Shown: positions 46,105 through 56,583 of the stretch, one piece after another
Layout of the letters: the number at the start of each line of letters is the position of its first letter
Numbering within the stretch: position 1 is the first letter of the stretch
Source of the DNA: Rhyacophila brunnea
Lineage: Eukaryota; Arthropoda; Insecta; Trichoptera; Rhyacophilidae
Assembly: GCA_022495005.1 (NCBI GenBank)
Contig: JAGYXB010000510.1
Coordinates: 62,001-126,000 of the forward strand
Direction of reading: 5' to 3'
DNA: 64,000 nt
Translations under genes and position numbers: made by a program
Notes under the pieces: generated by a model
What the model was told of the DNA's origin: nothing
Seen by the model: the letters and a program-made list of their open reading frames with translations, nothing else
Databases searched by the model: none

Positions 46105-46487
46105 TTAAGGTGACGCATCAGTGAAACGCCAAATAATTCTCAACTGTACGCGCGACGAAATTTTGTACTCGCTTCGCATTCATAGAGAGAACGTTGAGTC
46201 AGACATACGTCACTTTGCTGCGTGATGGCGACGGGCCAATTAATTCTAAAATCGTGTAAAGATGACTAAAAACGTTACCCATTTACTTTAAAAAGAAAAC
46301 ATGTCAATGAATATATTATTATTGTTACTAATAGAATAATAAACAGAACGTAAAATGGACGTATGTTGGATTTATATGAGAAATAATATTTCGTTTGACA
46401 GGCGTCTTTTGCACCCGCGACCCGCAATCCGCACATCGCCTAGCAACGATCTTTTTAGACCGTGCCTCAACTAATGCATGGCCTTAA
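46105..46487 (+). mobile_element. TTAA-flanked MITE, copy 3 of 3 (best termini)
   Basis: Bounded by TTAA at 46105-46108 and 46484-46487. The ends read TTAAGGTGACGCATCAGTGA on the left and TTAAGGCCATGCATTAGTTG inward from the right, a clear inverted match (about 16 of 20). The body matches 7870-8241 and, in reverse, 25736-26098. The TTAA borders fit a TTAA-specific transposase; no coding sequence remains. Confidence 0.75.
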
Positions 46488-47012
46488 TGGAAATGCTGGA
46501 AAAAAAACTGTTTTCTGATGTAACTAAGTGTAAGTTTTTTTTTGAGAAATTTACCATTATTTAATTGTAGGTCTAACCTATAAGTATTTAGTTATAAAAA
46601 AATAATTTAAATTAAGAACTCAATAGTTTATTAAATATTGTTAATTGAAGGTGCTGAAATGTTATCATTTTTCCACTAAATGCTTTCACAGTGGGTAAAC
46701 TATCATTAATAATAACAAATTATATTTATTATTGAATCAAAACTACACAATATATTAAAATAATACAATCGGTTCTATTCACCATTGTCACTATCTCCAG
46801 TGTAAGTAGTAGTAGTCAAAGGGTAACATTCCCGGAATATTATCCTTTTTCTACTTATGTAAAATTTAATGGTCGATTTTTATAATGGAATGAGGCTAGA
46901 ATATTCCTCGTTTTTACACTCAATAGAAAGAGTATACAAAAACCTACAAAATGGCTATCTCAGTTGATTTTTCATAATTTTAGAATACTATCCTTTTTCC
47001 ACTCACCCGTTG
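46488..47012. other. No gene recognised
   Basis: A+T-rich spacer without a recognised element. Confidence 0.4.
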
Positions 47013-47278
47013 ATATAGACATTATAGACACACATATTAAAAAGTTTTATATTTTTCGGCTCTCTAAATATTTAATATTAGAAGAGGTGGCTCTTGATTA
47101 AAAAAAACGGTGCATACCACTGCTTTAGACGGCGCCACATTTCCGTTCATATAGACATTATAGACACACATATTAAAAAGTTTTATATTTTTCGGCGCTC
47201 TAAATATTTAATATTAGAAGAGGTGGCTCTTGATTAAAAAAAACGGTGCATACCACTGCTTTAGACAGCGCCACATTT
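47013..47278 (+). repeat. Tandem duplication of a 136-bp unit
   Basis: Units 47013-47148 and 47149-47278 differ at only two or three positions (for example CGGCTCTC versus CGGCGCTC, and GACGGCGCC versus GACAGCGCC). The junction is the word TTCATATAGACATTATAGAC. The high identity indicates a recent event. Confidence 0.9.
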
Positions 47279-48694
47279 AAGCAACGCACGACTTTCACAT
47301 CCTCCTGGGACGTCACTGCTTGCAGGTTACACCTTCAGATAAACAAGATCGAGTTAGTACTCAGTATTATGGAAAAACGTTGTTTTTTTTGTCTAATGTT
47401 CCAGATAATAATATCCCTCGTTCAAAATGGCGGGTGAAATGTTCTGCATTATGACATACTGACTTTCATAATTGCATTTAAAACCTTTTGCTTGAAATAA
47501 TGACAGCAATGAATAATCATTACCCGCCATTGCATCCTTCGTTTTATGTTGTTGATACTAACATTTTATGGATACTTGAAACGGAATTCATAGCGCCTGG
47601 TGGAAATGTAAAATAGGCACCCCTCGTCGAAATTTCACATTGGGTCTTTCTGCTTGTTATAGACAACATAAACTAGATTTCCCAACTCAAATTTGTGACG
47701 ACCTATTATAATATAATAATAATATTATGAACACCGCATCGTGTTACCGTAACTTTAATTATGTTTGGGTCCGTATTAACGTTAAGTAATATAGAAATTT
47801 GATGGTATGAGTATTGGTTATAATATGTACGTACCTATTACATTTCGTCATATCACAGTTTTACGCTTATCGAGTTATCGTACCAGAAAGAGATGGCCGT
47901 AAAGCATTGCGATAAAAACGTTATTCGTGGAGCTATGTAGACAGTGATATTCCAATAGTAACTTCTCTCTGATATTGGTTCAAATACCAGATAATAACGC
48001 TGTCGTTATTATCAGATATTTGATACGGGAATACTTGATACTTACGAGCACATACCAGAATTTTATGTAAGTGTATATTATATCATTATATTTCTAATTT
48101 TCTTACCTATATATATATATTTTCTATGTTTCCCTTGTTTACCAGTGGTTTTTATTACGTATTTTATAAGTGTTTTAAATTAGACATGAATTTGATCTCA
48201 ATTTCGGTGAACTGTGTTATGGCCAATTTCATACGTAACATTTCCCAAACACGATTAGTACTGGGTACTTACAATCTTTTAGTATTCCTACTACAAATTT
48301 ATTAGTCTTAAATCTTCAATTCTTCCAATTTGCCACAACGAAATCGCGTGAAACTCGAAAAAATTGCGACAAAATGAGATAAAAAAATCCTGTTGTCAAT
48401 ACTTATCATCGTTATTATAGGTTAGATAGCTCATGGGTACGACCTACGTTCAAATAGAGATTTCCATTGTAGCCATGGACGTTGAGTCTCTATATACATT
48501 ATATAATCATAATATTCAACTAAATGTTCGCCGTTCTCGTCGTGCCGTGTGATTGCAAGTCCCGATACCTTCGGCCTGCTTTCCCGGATTTTGGCCAGTT
48601 CGCTTTTGATGCAAACACATAAACCAACCTGAAGGAGGTCAAATTTGTTGATGTCATTAAGTATTTTTGAAATTTATTTCTATTTGTATATATT
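47279..48694. other. Spacer with weak repeat matches
   Basis: CCAGAAAGAGATGGCCGTA near 47882 and the GACATGAATTTGATCTCA block near 48183 are weak matches to the CCTAA-motif repeat. On the minus strand 48423-48662 is open for about 79 codons with SELAKIRESRPKVSGLAITR, and a short frame lies on the plus strand at 48524-48622; neither is recognised. Confidence 0.3.
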
Positions 48695-48934
48695 GGCACC
48701 CACGGTGGCCGCGCGGCTTAAGCGTTGGACTATCACGCCGTGGGTCTCAGGTTCGAATCCTGGGTCTGGCAAGTACACATATTGTTTTTCAATTTGTGTG
48801 TGAGTCAGGGTATGGACCTAAGAGGTTGAGCAAGTGGCTGACATCCATTTCTCGTAAAAAACAAAATCTGGTAATACAAATCTCCACTCTGTGGAGGCCC
48901 ATATGATCCTATTAGGATCGGACATGGTCGAAAG
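48695..48934 (+). repeat. tRNA-derived SINE, full-length copy
   Basis: The head has a pol III A-box, TGGCCGCGCGG (48706-48716), and a B-box, GGTTCGAATCC (48750-48760), at tRNA-like spacing. The tRNA-related part is followed by a body with GAGTCAGGGTATGGACCTA, GCAAGTGGCTGACATCC and CCTATTAGGATCGGACATGG. Relatives: 51150-51351 (reverse, nearly the same body) and 40169-40292 (reverse, truncated). No clear A-tail is left on this copy. The head does not fold into a complete tRNA, so it is not a tRNA gene. Confidence 0.85.
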
Positions 48935-49789
48935 AATACTTATACATTTCAGACAAGCGTTTAATTTGATTTTGTGATAGGTTCAATGACAATTTTTAAA
49001 TCTTGCATATGAAATAAATGATTATGGAATAGTAAAATTATTTGTAAAAAATATTAAAACACGAAGGTAAGTACCAAAAGTGAATGAATACCTCGTTTTT
49101 TTGCTAACTGAAATTTATAGAGTTGAACTGGTTTTGTATGAACATTAATGATTTTATGAAAATAACTATGAATTAGACAATTTGAATTATTACCTGTGCA
49201 TTTCGGCTGTTTCTCTTACCGGACGAATGCTTTCCAAGTTCGTTTACCTGTGATAGTAAAGTTGTTAGCGCATATATTTTCCAGTAGGTATGTTATTATT
49301 GTATACTATTATTAAGTAGTCTGCACATTAAAATAAAATTCTCGGTATGCACTTTTTGGTGGTAATTTGCATTATTAATTACACATATATTATACGTCAT
49401 ATTACCTTTCAGTCATTAAGTTGTTACATTCGATGGCCAAGTACATGGTTGGCGAACCTATGGCATGCGAGCCAGAGGTGGCTCGTACAAAAATTTAGTT
49501 GGCACGTGAACGATTAACGAATTATTTTTTATGTATAGTGTTTCAGGACGCTTCATTTATATTTAATCTTTCTGCACACTTATATATTTTTATATTTGGC
49601 AGCGTAGCCAACAAATTTTGATATCATTTGAGGTTATGTTTTTTATATTATGATTACAATAATTATTAGACCCAGCTGATGTTCGCCGTATAAAGTGTGA
49701 GTGAAGACAAGTGCATGAATTAAATTGAATTTAATAAATCCTATTTAACATGGTTAATAGAAATAAAAACAAAACTAAAATTGTTAGAT
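48935..49789. other. Spacer with a hAT-like end
   Basis: ATGGTTGGCGAACCTATGGC at 49447 followed by GAGCCAGAGGTGGCTCG resembles a known kind of hAT terminus, but no partner end or target duplication was found. The remainder is A+T-rich. Confidence 0.3.
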
Positions 49790-49945
49790 GCAAGCAGCAG
49801 AGATTTTAAAAGTTGGTGAACTGGTGTGTATGGTATGATTAACGAAGGCAATAAAGCAGTATGTATTTTGTATTCTGGGACAGTTGTATGCAAAACCTCG
49901 ATAGTAAAACTGTATTTTGAGATAAACCATAAATAATAAATCATC
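49790..49945 (-). repeat. Repeat pair with conserved reading frame, copy 2
   Basis: A reverse relative of 37781-37925. Here the frame is open, reading YYLWFISKYSFTIEVLHTTV then PEYKIHTALLPSLIIPYTPV and HQLLKSLLLASNN, whereas the other copy has three stops. Conservation of the peptide words between copies suggests the ancestor coded for protein. The transposon family was not identified. Confidence 0.55.
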
Positions 49946-50263
49946 ATCTGAATCATTTGTATTAAGTTCCACACCGTTATAGATCGCATCTGTCAAAAAA
50001 CACTTGTAAAGTGGACATTTGTAACTTAAATGGTTTAATCAATCGTGAACGAGTCATAAAATGTAGTTGATGTATGACGTATGTTCATATTTAAGTGACT
50101 CATTTCGCTTGATCAGTGCCGATGCGAGAGATCAATCAAGCTACTATATCATCTCATTTTTGTACTCTTTTAAAAGCTCATTCAATGAAAATTACGTTTC
50201 CAGACTTTTCCTAACATCGATGGCATAGTTTTAATATATAAAATAGTGTCTAGATTTTCGCAG

Positions 50264-50535
50264 TAGCGGTTTCTTTAAGTACATCTGCAAAATATTTAAA
50301 CGACTATCCAGGACTACTTATATTAAATAATATAGTTATTCTGAGTGTAATCGCATTTGCTGTGTACCGTTATACGCGAAAACACCTGCCTAGTTCCAAT
50401 TTCAGTGAGACTCGAACAAAAGCATTATTTTCTCCCGTTGAATTTCCTCGCAAATGGCGTACGGCAGATGCTGTGAATCTTAGCAATATGCTAAAAGCCG
50501 CGCGTTTTAGCCAACTAAAGCGCAAAGTGATGTAG
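50264..50535 (+). CDS. Candidate terminal exon: membrane segment and K-x-K-x-x tail
   Basis: Following the acceptor TCTAGATTTTCGCAG, an 89-codon frame without stops runs to TAG at 50533-50535. Near its start it reads STSAKYLNDYPGLLILN, then a hydrophobic helix, IVILSVIAFAVYRY, and then a basic tail with SETRTKALFSPVEFPRKWRT, AVNLSNMLKAARFSQL and the end KRKVM. A single membrane helix, a basic presumably cytosolic tail and a C-terminal K-x-K-x-x (ER-retrieval type) would suit a type I ER membrane protein. AATAAA lies at 50619-50624. The frame has no ATG before 50491, so it must be spliced to upstream exons that I could not find. G+C is above background. I recognise no family; a chance frame cannot be excluded. 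Confidence 0.35.
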
Positions 50536-50928
50536 ACCCGTTCTGGCAAGCCCACACCCGTCGACAATTTGATATTATTTGTTATTTTGAATGTCAAACA
50601 AGTTTTTTTAGAGTGTGTAATAAAAGTATGGTAGGTGTATGGAATTTTTCACGCGCTTTTGTTATGATTTTTTTACCTACTTATAGTATAATTTATTGAC
50701 GTAGTGTTAATAGATTCACTCTTTATGTTGATGTTATTTTAAATGTAAGTATATGCACAATTTATGTATTTCATAATCACATACATCTATTAATTGTGCA
50801 TTGGAATTCTACTACTTTTCTACTGCTTGCCCGCGGAATTAAGCACTCCAGTATTGGTCATACATAAACAATACGATTATGTGGAGTTAAGTGTAATTAC
50901 GTAGGTTGCTTATCACTTCGTTAGACCG
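50536..50928. other. Possible 3' untranslated region, then spacer
   Basis: Contains the AATAAA mentioned for the candidate exon; otherwise A+T-rich. Confidence 0.3.
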
Positions 50929-51484
50929 CAGGGGCGCGCCCGGGCGGAAAGATTCAGGGGGCGGCAAAAAAAAAAAAAAAATCATTAAAAATAATGATAT
51001 TCAATTAACTAAATATGGCGCAATTTTCTTGCATGTCACTGTACATCCATTTATAATTTAATATTCCGACGTGCCCCATCGATACATATCTGTCGATTTA
51101 AGACGCTATACCTTTACATTATAAATCGGATTGTTATATTATTATTTAATTTTTTTTTCGACCATGTCCGATCCTAATAGGATCATATGGGCCTCCACAG
51201 GGTAGAGGTTTGTATTAACAGATTTTGTTTTTTACGAGAAATGGATGTCAGCCACTTGCTCAACCTATTAGGTCCATACGCTGACTCACACACAAATTGA
51301 AAAAACAATATGTGTACTTGCCAGACCCAGGATTCGAACCTGAGACCCACGTCTCTTATATCTAAATTTTTGTTATATTATATTTTAGTGGCAATATAAT
51401 AATTATTACAACTTTTTTTTGATTTTTGTCATATTTCAACTATTTTTTTCTTATTCGGGGGCGGCTACCCTCGACGCACCCCTG
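50929..51484 (+). mobile_element. hAT-like element with nested SINE
   Basis: The ends CAGGGGCGCGCCCGGGCGG and, inward from the right, CAGGGGTGCGTCGAGGGTAG form inverted termini in an otherwise A+T-rich interior with a poly(A) run at 50966-50982. Flanks TTAGACCG and CTAGAGTA match only in part, so an 8-bp duplication is not proven. The reverse SINE at 51150-51351 lies inside and must be younger. Without the SINE the element is about 350 bp. Confidence 0.6.
51150..51351 (-). repeat. tRNA-derived SINE, nested copy
   Basis: Reverse copy of the SINE at 48695. It starts with a T-run (complement of the A-tail), keeps GACCATGTCCGATCCTAATA, GGATGTCAGCCACTTGCTC complement-equivalent blocks and the B-box complement GGATTCGAACC, and ends at GAGACCCACG. 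The A-box part of the head is missing. Similarity to the full copy is high, which suggests recent activity. Confidence 0.8.
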
Positions 51485-52428
51485 CTAGAGTAATTACAAA
51501 GAAAGAAAATGCTTAAAGGCGGGTACCGAATATTGATATATTAATTCCACTTGTGTAACGGCGAGTTTATGTGGACGTTGTTTCAAATTTTCACAACATA
51601 GAGTATTTTTAGTATTAAGTATTAGTATAGTAGCAAGTTTTTTTTTTTTTTTTTAAATATTTTTTGTATTTATTTTTACGACACTGTTTAGGTTAAATAT
51701 GATTTATTCTTTTTTTTTCTGGTCATGTGAACGTCTTGAATTTATAATTTGTAATGTTCAGTGAATATATATGAAAAACAAATATATTTGAATTGCGTGG
51801 TAATTGTAGATTTAATCAACAAATGGTGCTAATCGTAATATTCTCAATCTAATGGATTAGGAAATAATAAGGACGTTTTATAACTTATTATTCAAATATA
51901 TTGGAAATATTTTCCGATTGTAAACATTTTAAGTGTGCCATTTTTTTTAAATCACTTCATTTCCCTGATTAGGCGGGAAAACGTTGACGTTTCCAGCTGT
52001 TTAACTACTTAATTTTCGTCAGCCGAACGCTTACACGAGGGGCAATAAATTTATTTTATGCCCCTCCTTGCAAAAGAGAGTATCGCCATTTCCAATTTGG
52101 AGATATCGTCAAAGGGTCGTAAAATGTTTTCATATCGGTCGCATCTGTGAGGTATATACCATCTACTCCTCTGCGACGCTTTTTATCCATACCATTTTGC
52201 ACTTGACGTCTTGTATTTTATTTTTATTGCTAATAGACACGGAACTGATTAAAAAATAATTCTTCCATGTCAAAAACAAGATATTTTGAATTTAGAATAC
52301 CCCTTCAACAGAGATGTAGTTCTAAACAGTGCCGGGTATTTGTGACATGTGTGTAATGTGTGTAATGTGACAATTGGCTTCATTAAATAATATTGTTATA
52401 TAAACGTTATGTTTTTTTTTGTTTTCAG
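51485..52428. other. Spacer with a weak upstream-exon candidate
   Basis: A 63-codon frame at 52068-52259 ends with a hydrophobic stretch, FIHTILHLTSCILFLLLI. It lies 170 bp upstream of the decayed exon at 52429, much as the hydrophobic exon A lies upstream of exon B. Nucleotide similarity to exon A is limited to a short block (TTGACGT), so homology is not established. Confidence 0.25.
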
Positions 52429-52477
52429 GTAAGAATCAATGACATACATTCGTAAGGAAATCGCAAAATCGACGAAG
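52429..52477 (+). pseudogene. Decayed paralogue of small exon B
   Basis: TTTTCAG|GTAAGAATCAATGACATA matches exon B (TTTTCAG|GTAAGGATCAATGTCATA), and GACGAAG|GTAAAATT matches its donor region. The cysteine codon TGT has become TGA, a stop in the corresponding frame, and about 19 bp are missing from the middle. It is therefore a non-coding relic of a duplicated exon, assuming the similarity is not chance. The pyrimidine tract upstream is also alike. Confidence 0.35.
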
Positions 52478-52922
52478 GTAAAATTTTATGTTCTATACTT
52501 ACGATCGCCCGCGATTTAAAGAATATACTGCTATTATACACGATTAAGTAAACAGTCTGATTCGAATGTAATTTATCCATATATTTTTAGTTTTGGCAGA
52601 TTATTTTCTCTTACCTAACTTAAAAATTACAATAAAATAATTGATACGATTCCACATTTTTTTTCAATCAGCCGTTTACTGTTTTAATTTTTGTTATTTT
52701 GTCTATATAATATTTCTATGGATGTCTAAATGGCGTCTTTAGACACGTGCGTCAGTATCGAATTTCGACCAAGGCCGCTCGATGGGCAGCGGTTGGATAT
52801 AGACGCACGCCTCTCCACCAGCATTTCATCTCTCCACCTATGCTTTCTGACTTTCACTTTCTACGTGTATCACGATTTACGTTGAAGTGCGTTGTATTCG
52901 ATATTTTGAAAGATAAACATTA
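52478..52922. other. No gene recognised
   Basis: A G+C-richer patch at 52730-52830 has short inverted words (ACGTGCGTC and GACGCACG) but no recognised element. Confidence 0.35.
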
Positions 52923-53444
52923 ACAATTCCTGTTTATAATTAACTATTTCTTTTATTCAACGAATATTTCACAAGATTTTAAGAATGTATCATTTTAATT
53001 ATTGAAAATACATAATTTTGAAAAACACTTTCTGAGAGAGTATATTATAACCAATAGAATTTTTTGAAAAAAGTAAGCCACCCCGACGGGGAATCGAACC
53101 CTGTATCTCCCGGGTTTACGGCCCATCCGTCGCATTTACCAATATGCCACGGCGTGACATACTAATCGCGACAAATTTTAACTATTGGTAAATTTTAATA
53201 CCTATTCATCAGCGCTCTTCCAAATCAAGCTACTTTGACAATCGATTTTTGTTTCTTAAATCAAAGTAGGTATCTATTACTTCGATTACTAACCGACGTC
53301 GTGGGTTTCTCCAATATTGTTTACGATGTAACTTACTTGCCAATAATTTATAATTAACTATTTCTTTTCTTTTTTCTATTGTTTATAATATTATACTCTC
53401 TCAGAAAGTGTTTTTCAAAATTATGTATTTTCAATTCCTGTTTA
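52923..53444 (+). repeat. Inverted duplication around a tRNA-like core
   Basis: The left arm 53002-53050 (TTGAAAATACATAATTTTGA...) is complementary to 53383-53434, with one small indel. The segment between includes a tRNA-like sequence. In addition, TTTATAATTAACTATTTCTTTT occurs directly repeated at about 52931 and 53347, and CAATTCCTGTTTAT at 52923 and 53431. The combination of inverted and direct repeats does not fit a simple MITE and suggests template switching or an insertion followed by rearrangement. Confidence 0.55.
53078..53158 (-). repeat. tRNA-like SINE head or decayed tRNA
   Basis: The minus strand shows an A-box TGGCATATTGGT, a B-box GGTTCGATTCC (53090-53100) and partly paired acceptor arms, CACGCCG and CGGGGTG (one mismatch). 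The T-stem has an A-C mismatch and the anticodon arm does not form cleanly, so it is unlikely to be a working tRNA. A word near its 5' side, GACAAATTTTAACTATTGG (53170-53188), is shared with 13371. Confidence 0.5.
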
Positions 53445-54768
53445 TGTTTCCTTAACCAGCTACTTTTTCATATTAACAATGTGGAAGCTCGTAGTGACCT
53501 CGTAAGAAAGAAAAAGAGAAAATATTATACCCCTCCCTGTAATTTAAACTGGGGAGCTATTTATCTTCGCTGTCGCGCGATAGGCTCTTTATAAAGTCGG
53601 TGAATAGTTTGACGATGAGTGCTCAAAAGAAGACTGACATTTATAATTTTCACGGCAAATTGGACACTGAGTATTTCTCTCTGATTTATAGCGCTGAGGT
53701 CATCGGCCAAATATAATTGTTAAAAAAATGACAGCGGTAGAGTGTGGTAGACTACTATCAGCTCTGGATAGGAGATCTCAGTGTACTTGTAGTTGGGGAT
53801 CTCTGGTATCGATCGATTTAAGGACCTGTGTAATTTAGTTTAATATTACAGAACGGGACAGATTGAACAATAACTTTTGGGGGATGGTGTGGTTTAATAT
53901 CCACATCGCAATATAGAGCCAAAAAAACATTACATAAAATAATTAATTATTGTTCGAAAAAAATATGTTGTTTCAAGATTGCTTCATATTCTACCAGATT
54001 AACTTCTAGTGCTTACATGCGCGGAATTAAAGCAGACTATGTGGGCCAAAGTAATAATATTCTTTTTTATATTATCAGACAACCCACTACAAAAAAGCTC
54101 CCCCCAGTGCCTCCTTATCCTCGTATATAAAAGATTTTCCACCCGAATAAGCAATCTACAAAGCTAACTATTTCAGTTCATCGTCTGATGCGTTGAAAAT
54201 TTTTAACAGAGGCAAAAAATCGTAAAACCTAACGATCTCGGGTCGTCGAAAATGGCGCAGGGCTAGTATGTAGATTTTATATGAAACGGCGAATTAATTT
54301 GAGTCTCGTTTGTTTTGTATGCGTGTTTTTTTTGTTCTTCTCATCGACCAAATGGCCGAGTGGCTCTGTTTGCTGTGCGCCTGGTGTTCTGCAACAGATA
54401 GAGCACATTTTTCTGATTTTTTATAACATCCGAGTTTTTTATTTATCGTTGTAACATTGTGTTTACCGAACGCATCAAAGTGAAGTATAAATATATGATA
54501 TTAATGATTATATACGTATAATACCGACTATATAGTTAGTGAGATAAATATTCTAGGTTAAATTTAAACTCTAGACATTGTACGATGACTGTTACATATA
54601 AGTAAAATAGAGATATTACAAAAATATTGATACTGAATCACATTCGTTGACTTCAAACTTCTTAATTATTTTTATATTTATCGTTTTATCTTCTCTTTCT
54701 TGCACTATCTATAATTTAAAATTAATATATTCGCGTGACTGAGTTAATATCAATAAATGAATTTTATT
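53445..54768. other. No gene recognised
   Basis: A+T-rich with an acceptor-like AACTATTTCAG at 54177 followed by a 16-codon frame, too little to call. Other frames look like chance. Confidence 0.35.
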
Positions 54769-54897
54769 TAATGTTTGAGGCTTTCACGGTTGTTTTTTAT
54801 CGTAGTATCTCTTGAAAATGGCCTCTGCAACGAGCCCGAAACGTCGAGTAAAGAAGGAAGAAGGAGACACGGTGAAAACCCAAGAATATACTACGAT
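54769..54897 (+). repeat. Penelope/hammerhead-like repeat, copy 2
   Basis: Shares CTCTGCAACGAGCCCGAAA followed by GTCGAGTAAAGAAGGAAGAA with copy 1 at 30075. The stem here is GGCCTC-TGCAAC-GAGCCC, one mismatch from perfect, followed by GAAACGTC. A perfect 10-bp pair, ATCGTAGTAT (54799-54808) and ATACTACGAT (54888-54897), encloses the whole unit like a closing helix. The strand expected to read CTGATGA reads CTTGAAAA. It starts with the inverted form of the copy 1 end (TGTTTGAGGCTTTCACGGTT). Assignment to Penelope-like elements is an inference. Confidence 0.45.
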
Positions 54898-56220
54898 GAA
54901 TTTTATTATTTTATTTTTTTTGGTCGCAGAGAAAACACTTATTTTTTATACGAAACGTATCACAATTTACATTGTAAACTTTCTTTTTACTGTTTTTTTA
55001 AAACTTTTTAGGTACCTACCTATCTAATATGTTCATTGTATAATATTGAAGGTGCGAGAGGTTTTGTCACCGTAAATGTGGTCACAGTAGTTGCATGGTA
55101 ATTCTTAAATGCTTCCCATTTAAAATCCACATCCCCTCTACTCAGTTGTAACAAGGAGTTTTTATTAGCTGACGCATTTATTTACTTACGTTATAAATAT
55201 ACATATGTTTCAATCGGCTACCTCATAAAATTGTCAATAATAAACCCAAAACGTAAAAATTTGGCACTTGATATTATAGTGTAATATGTTATATATAAAA
55301 ACGAATAAAGTTATCGTATTAAAAAATAGTTATACATATAAGTATTACATGAAGACAAGCACAATGCATGTGAACAATAATACTAATAAGAGTAAAACGA
55401 AATAAGTGAGAAAGGGTGTATAATTAAATGATATAAGCACATAATATATATAAACCAATAAACTAATATTAATAAAAAAATATTGATATCATATTATGTT
55501 TCCCCAAGTATATATAATATCTCATCCAGTACCCTGGATACCTCAAAAGTACTTAAAACAACGACTGCGTTGCCTCTATGCTTATTCGCTGTCTCCGGTA
55601 CTCAGTTGAACGGCACTCACCTGTTCTATCAGTCAAACAATATGCAGTCTATTTTTTGGCTCAACTAAAAGAACTGCTGAACTTTACGATTGAACTGATT
55701 TATCCAGGTGAGATGACGCAAGTGTATCCACCATTCCAAAATATGCATTTCCCAAATATATTATATTGAATTAAATATTTACTTATATATAATATGTGGT
55801 GAATGCCAACTGATTTTATGTAATTTTTATGATTATAAGAAGGGTCCATTAAAATTATTCATATTTTTGTTTGTGGATAAAGAAAAATGGCGAATTGGGC
55901 ACGCCATATGGATATCGATGCGTATATGCTATGAAACATCGATGTTTATATGCTATAAAACCATATTATTCCGATGACACATATTTTAAGAATTCCAGCT
56001 GATTATCGATTCAGTGATCACCAAAAACTTAAGTATATTATAACAACTCAATGTGCAATAATCATGTTTCAAAGTTGTGATGATTTCGTATAGATTTTAG
56101 ATTTATTTTGTAATGTTGCGAAATGGTTAGTTAAAATAAATATGGGTACATAGGAACATGAAGTGCTAAATTTAAACGTAAGTATATGAGTTTTTGATTA
56201 TATTTATCATATTGATAATA
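54898..56220. other. No gene recognised
   Basis: A+T-rich. Two overlapping 60-codon frames at 55483-55769 have no motif. Confidence 0.4.
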
Positions 56221-56583
56221 TTAGGCATAATTAAAATATACGTATTTGCTTTCACAAGTAAGAAAAACTTTATAAGTTTTTCCCAAGACTTCTAAGTAAC
56301 TTGGGAGAGCTTTTAGCCATTCAATACTTTTTAGACATCGCTTGCCTAATAATGTATGTAAGTAATGTAGTTTTCCTATTAATTCCTGAACAGATGCGCC
56401 GCATGTAGCTTTTCCTAGAATATGTGCATATTTTGACATAGCCGATTCGTATCTGTACGAGTTGTCCGTGGCATGAAGCCAATGCATGCGCAATGTCGAT
56501 TTCACTAATAGCCACTTTACAATGAAAGTTAGAACTCGTACAAATCTACATATTACATTGGGTTCAGACGTATGGTTACACAC
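56221..56583 (-). CDS. Hypothetical open frame of 120 codons
   Basis: An ATG-led minus-strand frame with fairly even composition: MCNHTSEPNVICRFVRVLTF, HWLHATDNSYRYESAMSKYA, GASVQELIGKLHYLHTLLGK, and a basic middle. No signal peptide, membrane helix or known motif is evident. Frames of this length are expected by chance about once in a window of this size and composition, so it may not be a gene. A 64-codon overlapping frame in another phase is probably its shadow. Confidence 0.2.
   Translation of the reverse strand: MCNHTSEPNVICRFVRVLTFIVKWLLVKSTLRMHWLHATDNSYRYESAMSKYAHILGKATCGASVQELIGKLHYLHTLLGKRCLKSIEWLKALPSYLEVLGKTYKVFLTCESKYVYFNYA

Noticed and set aside
48423..48662. 79-codon minus-strand frame with a protein-like middle (SELAKIRESRPKVSG)
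   Set aside because: Frames of this length without an ATG are expected many times by chance in a window of this size; no splice pair or homologue could be named, so it was not called a CDS.
53078..53158. A tRNA gene on the minus strand
   Set aside because: A- and B-box words are present, but acceptor and T-stems contain mismatches and the anticodon arm does not form. It is embedded in a repeat structure, so it is better read as a SINE head or decayed tRNA.
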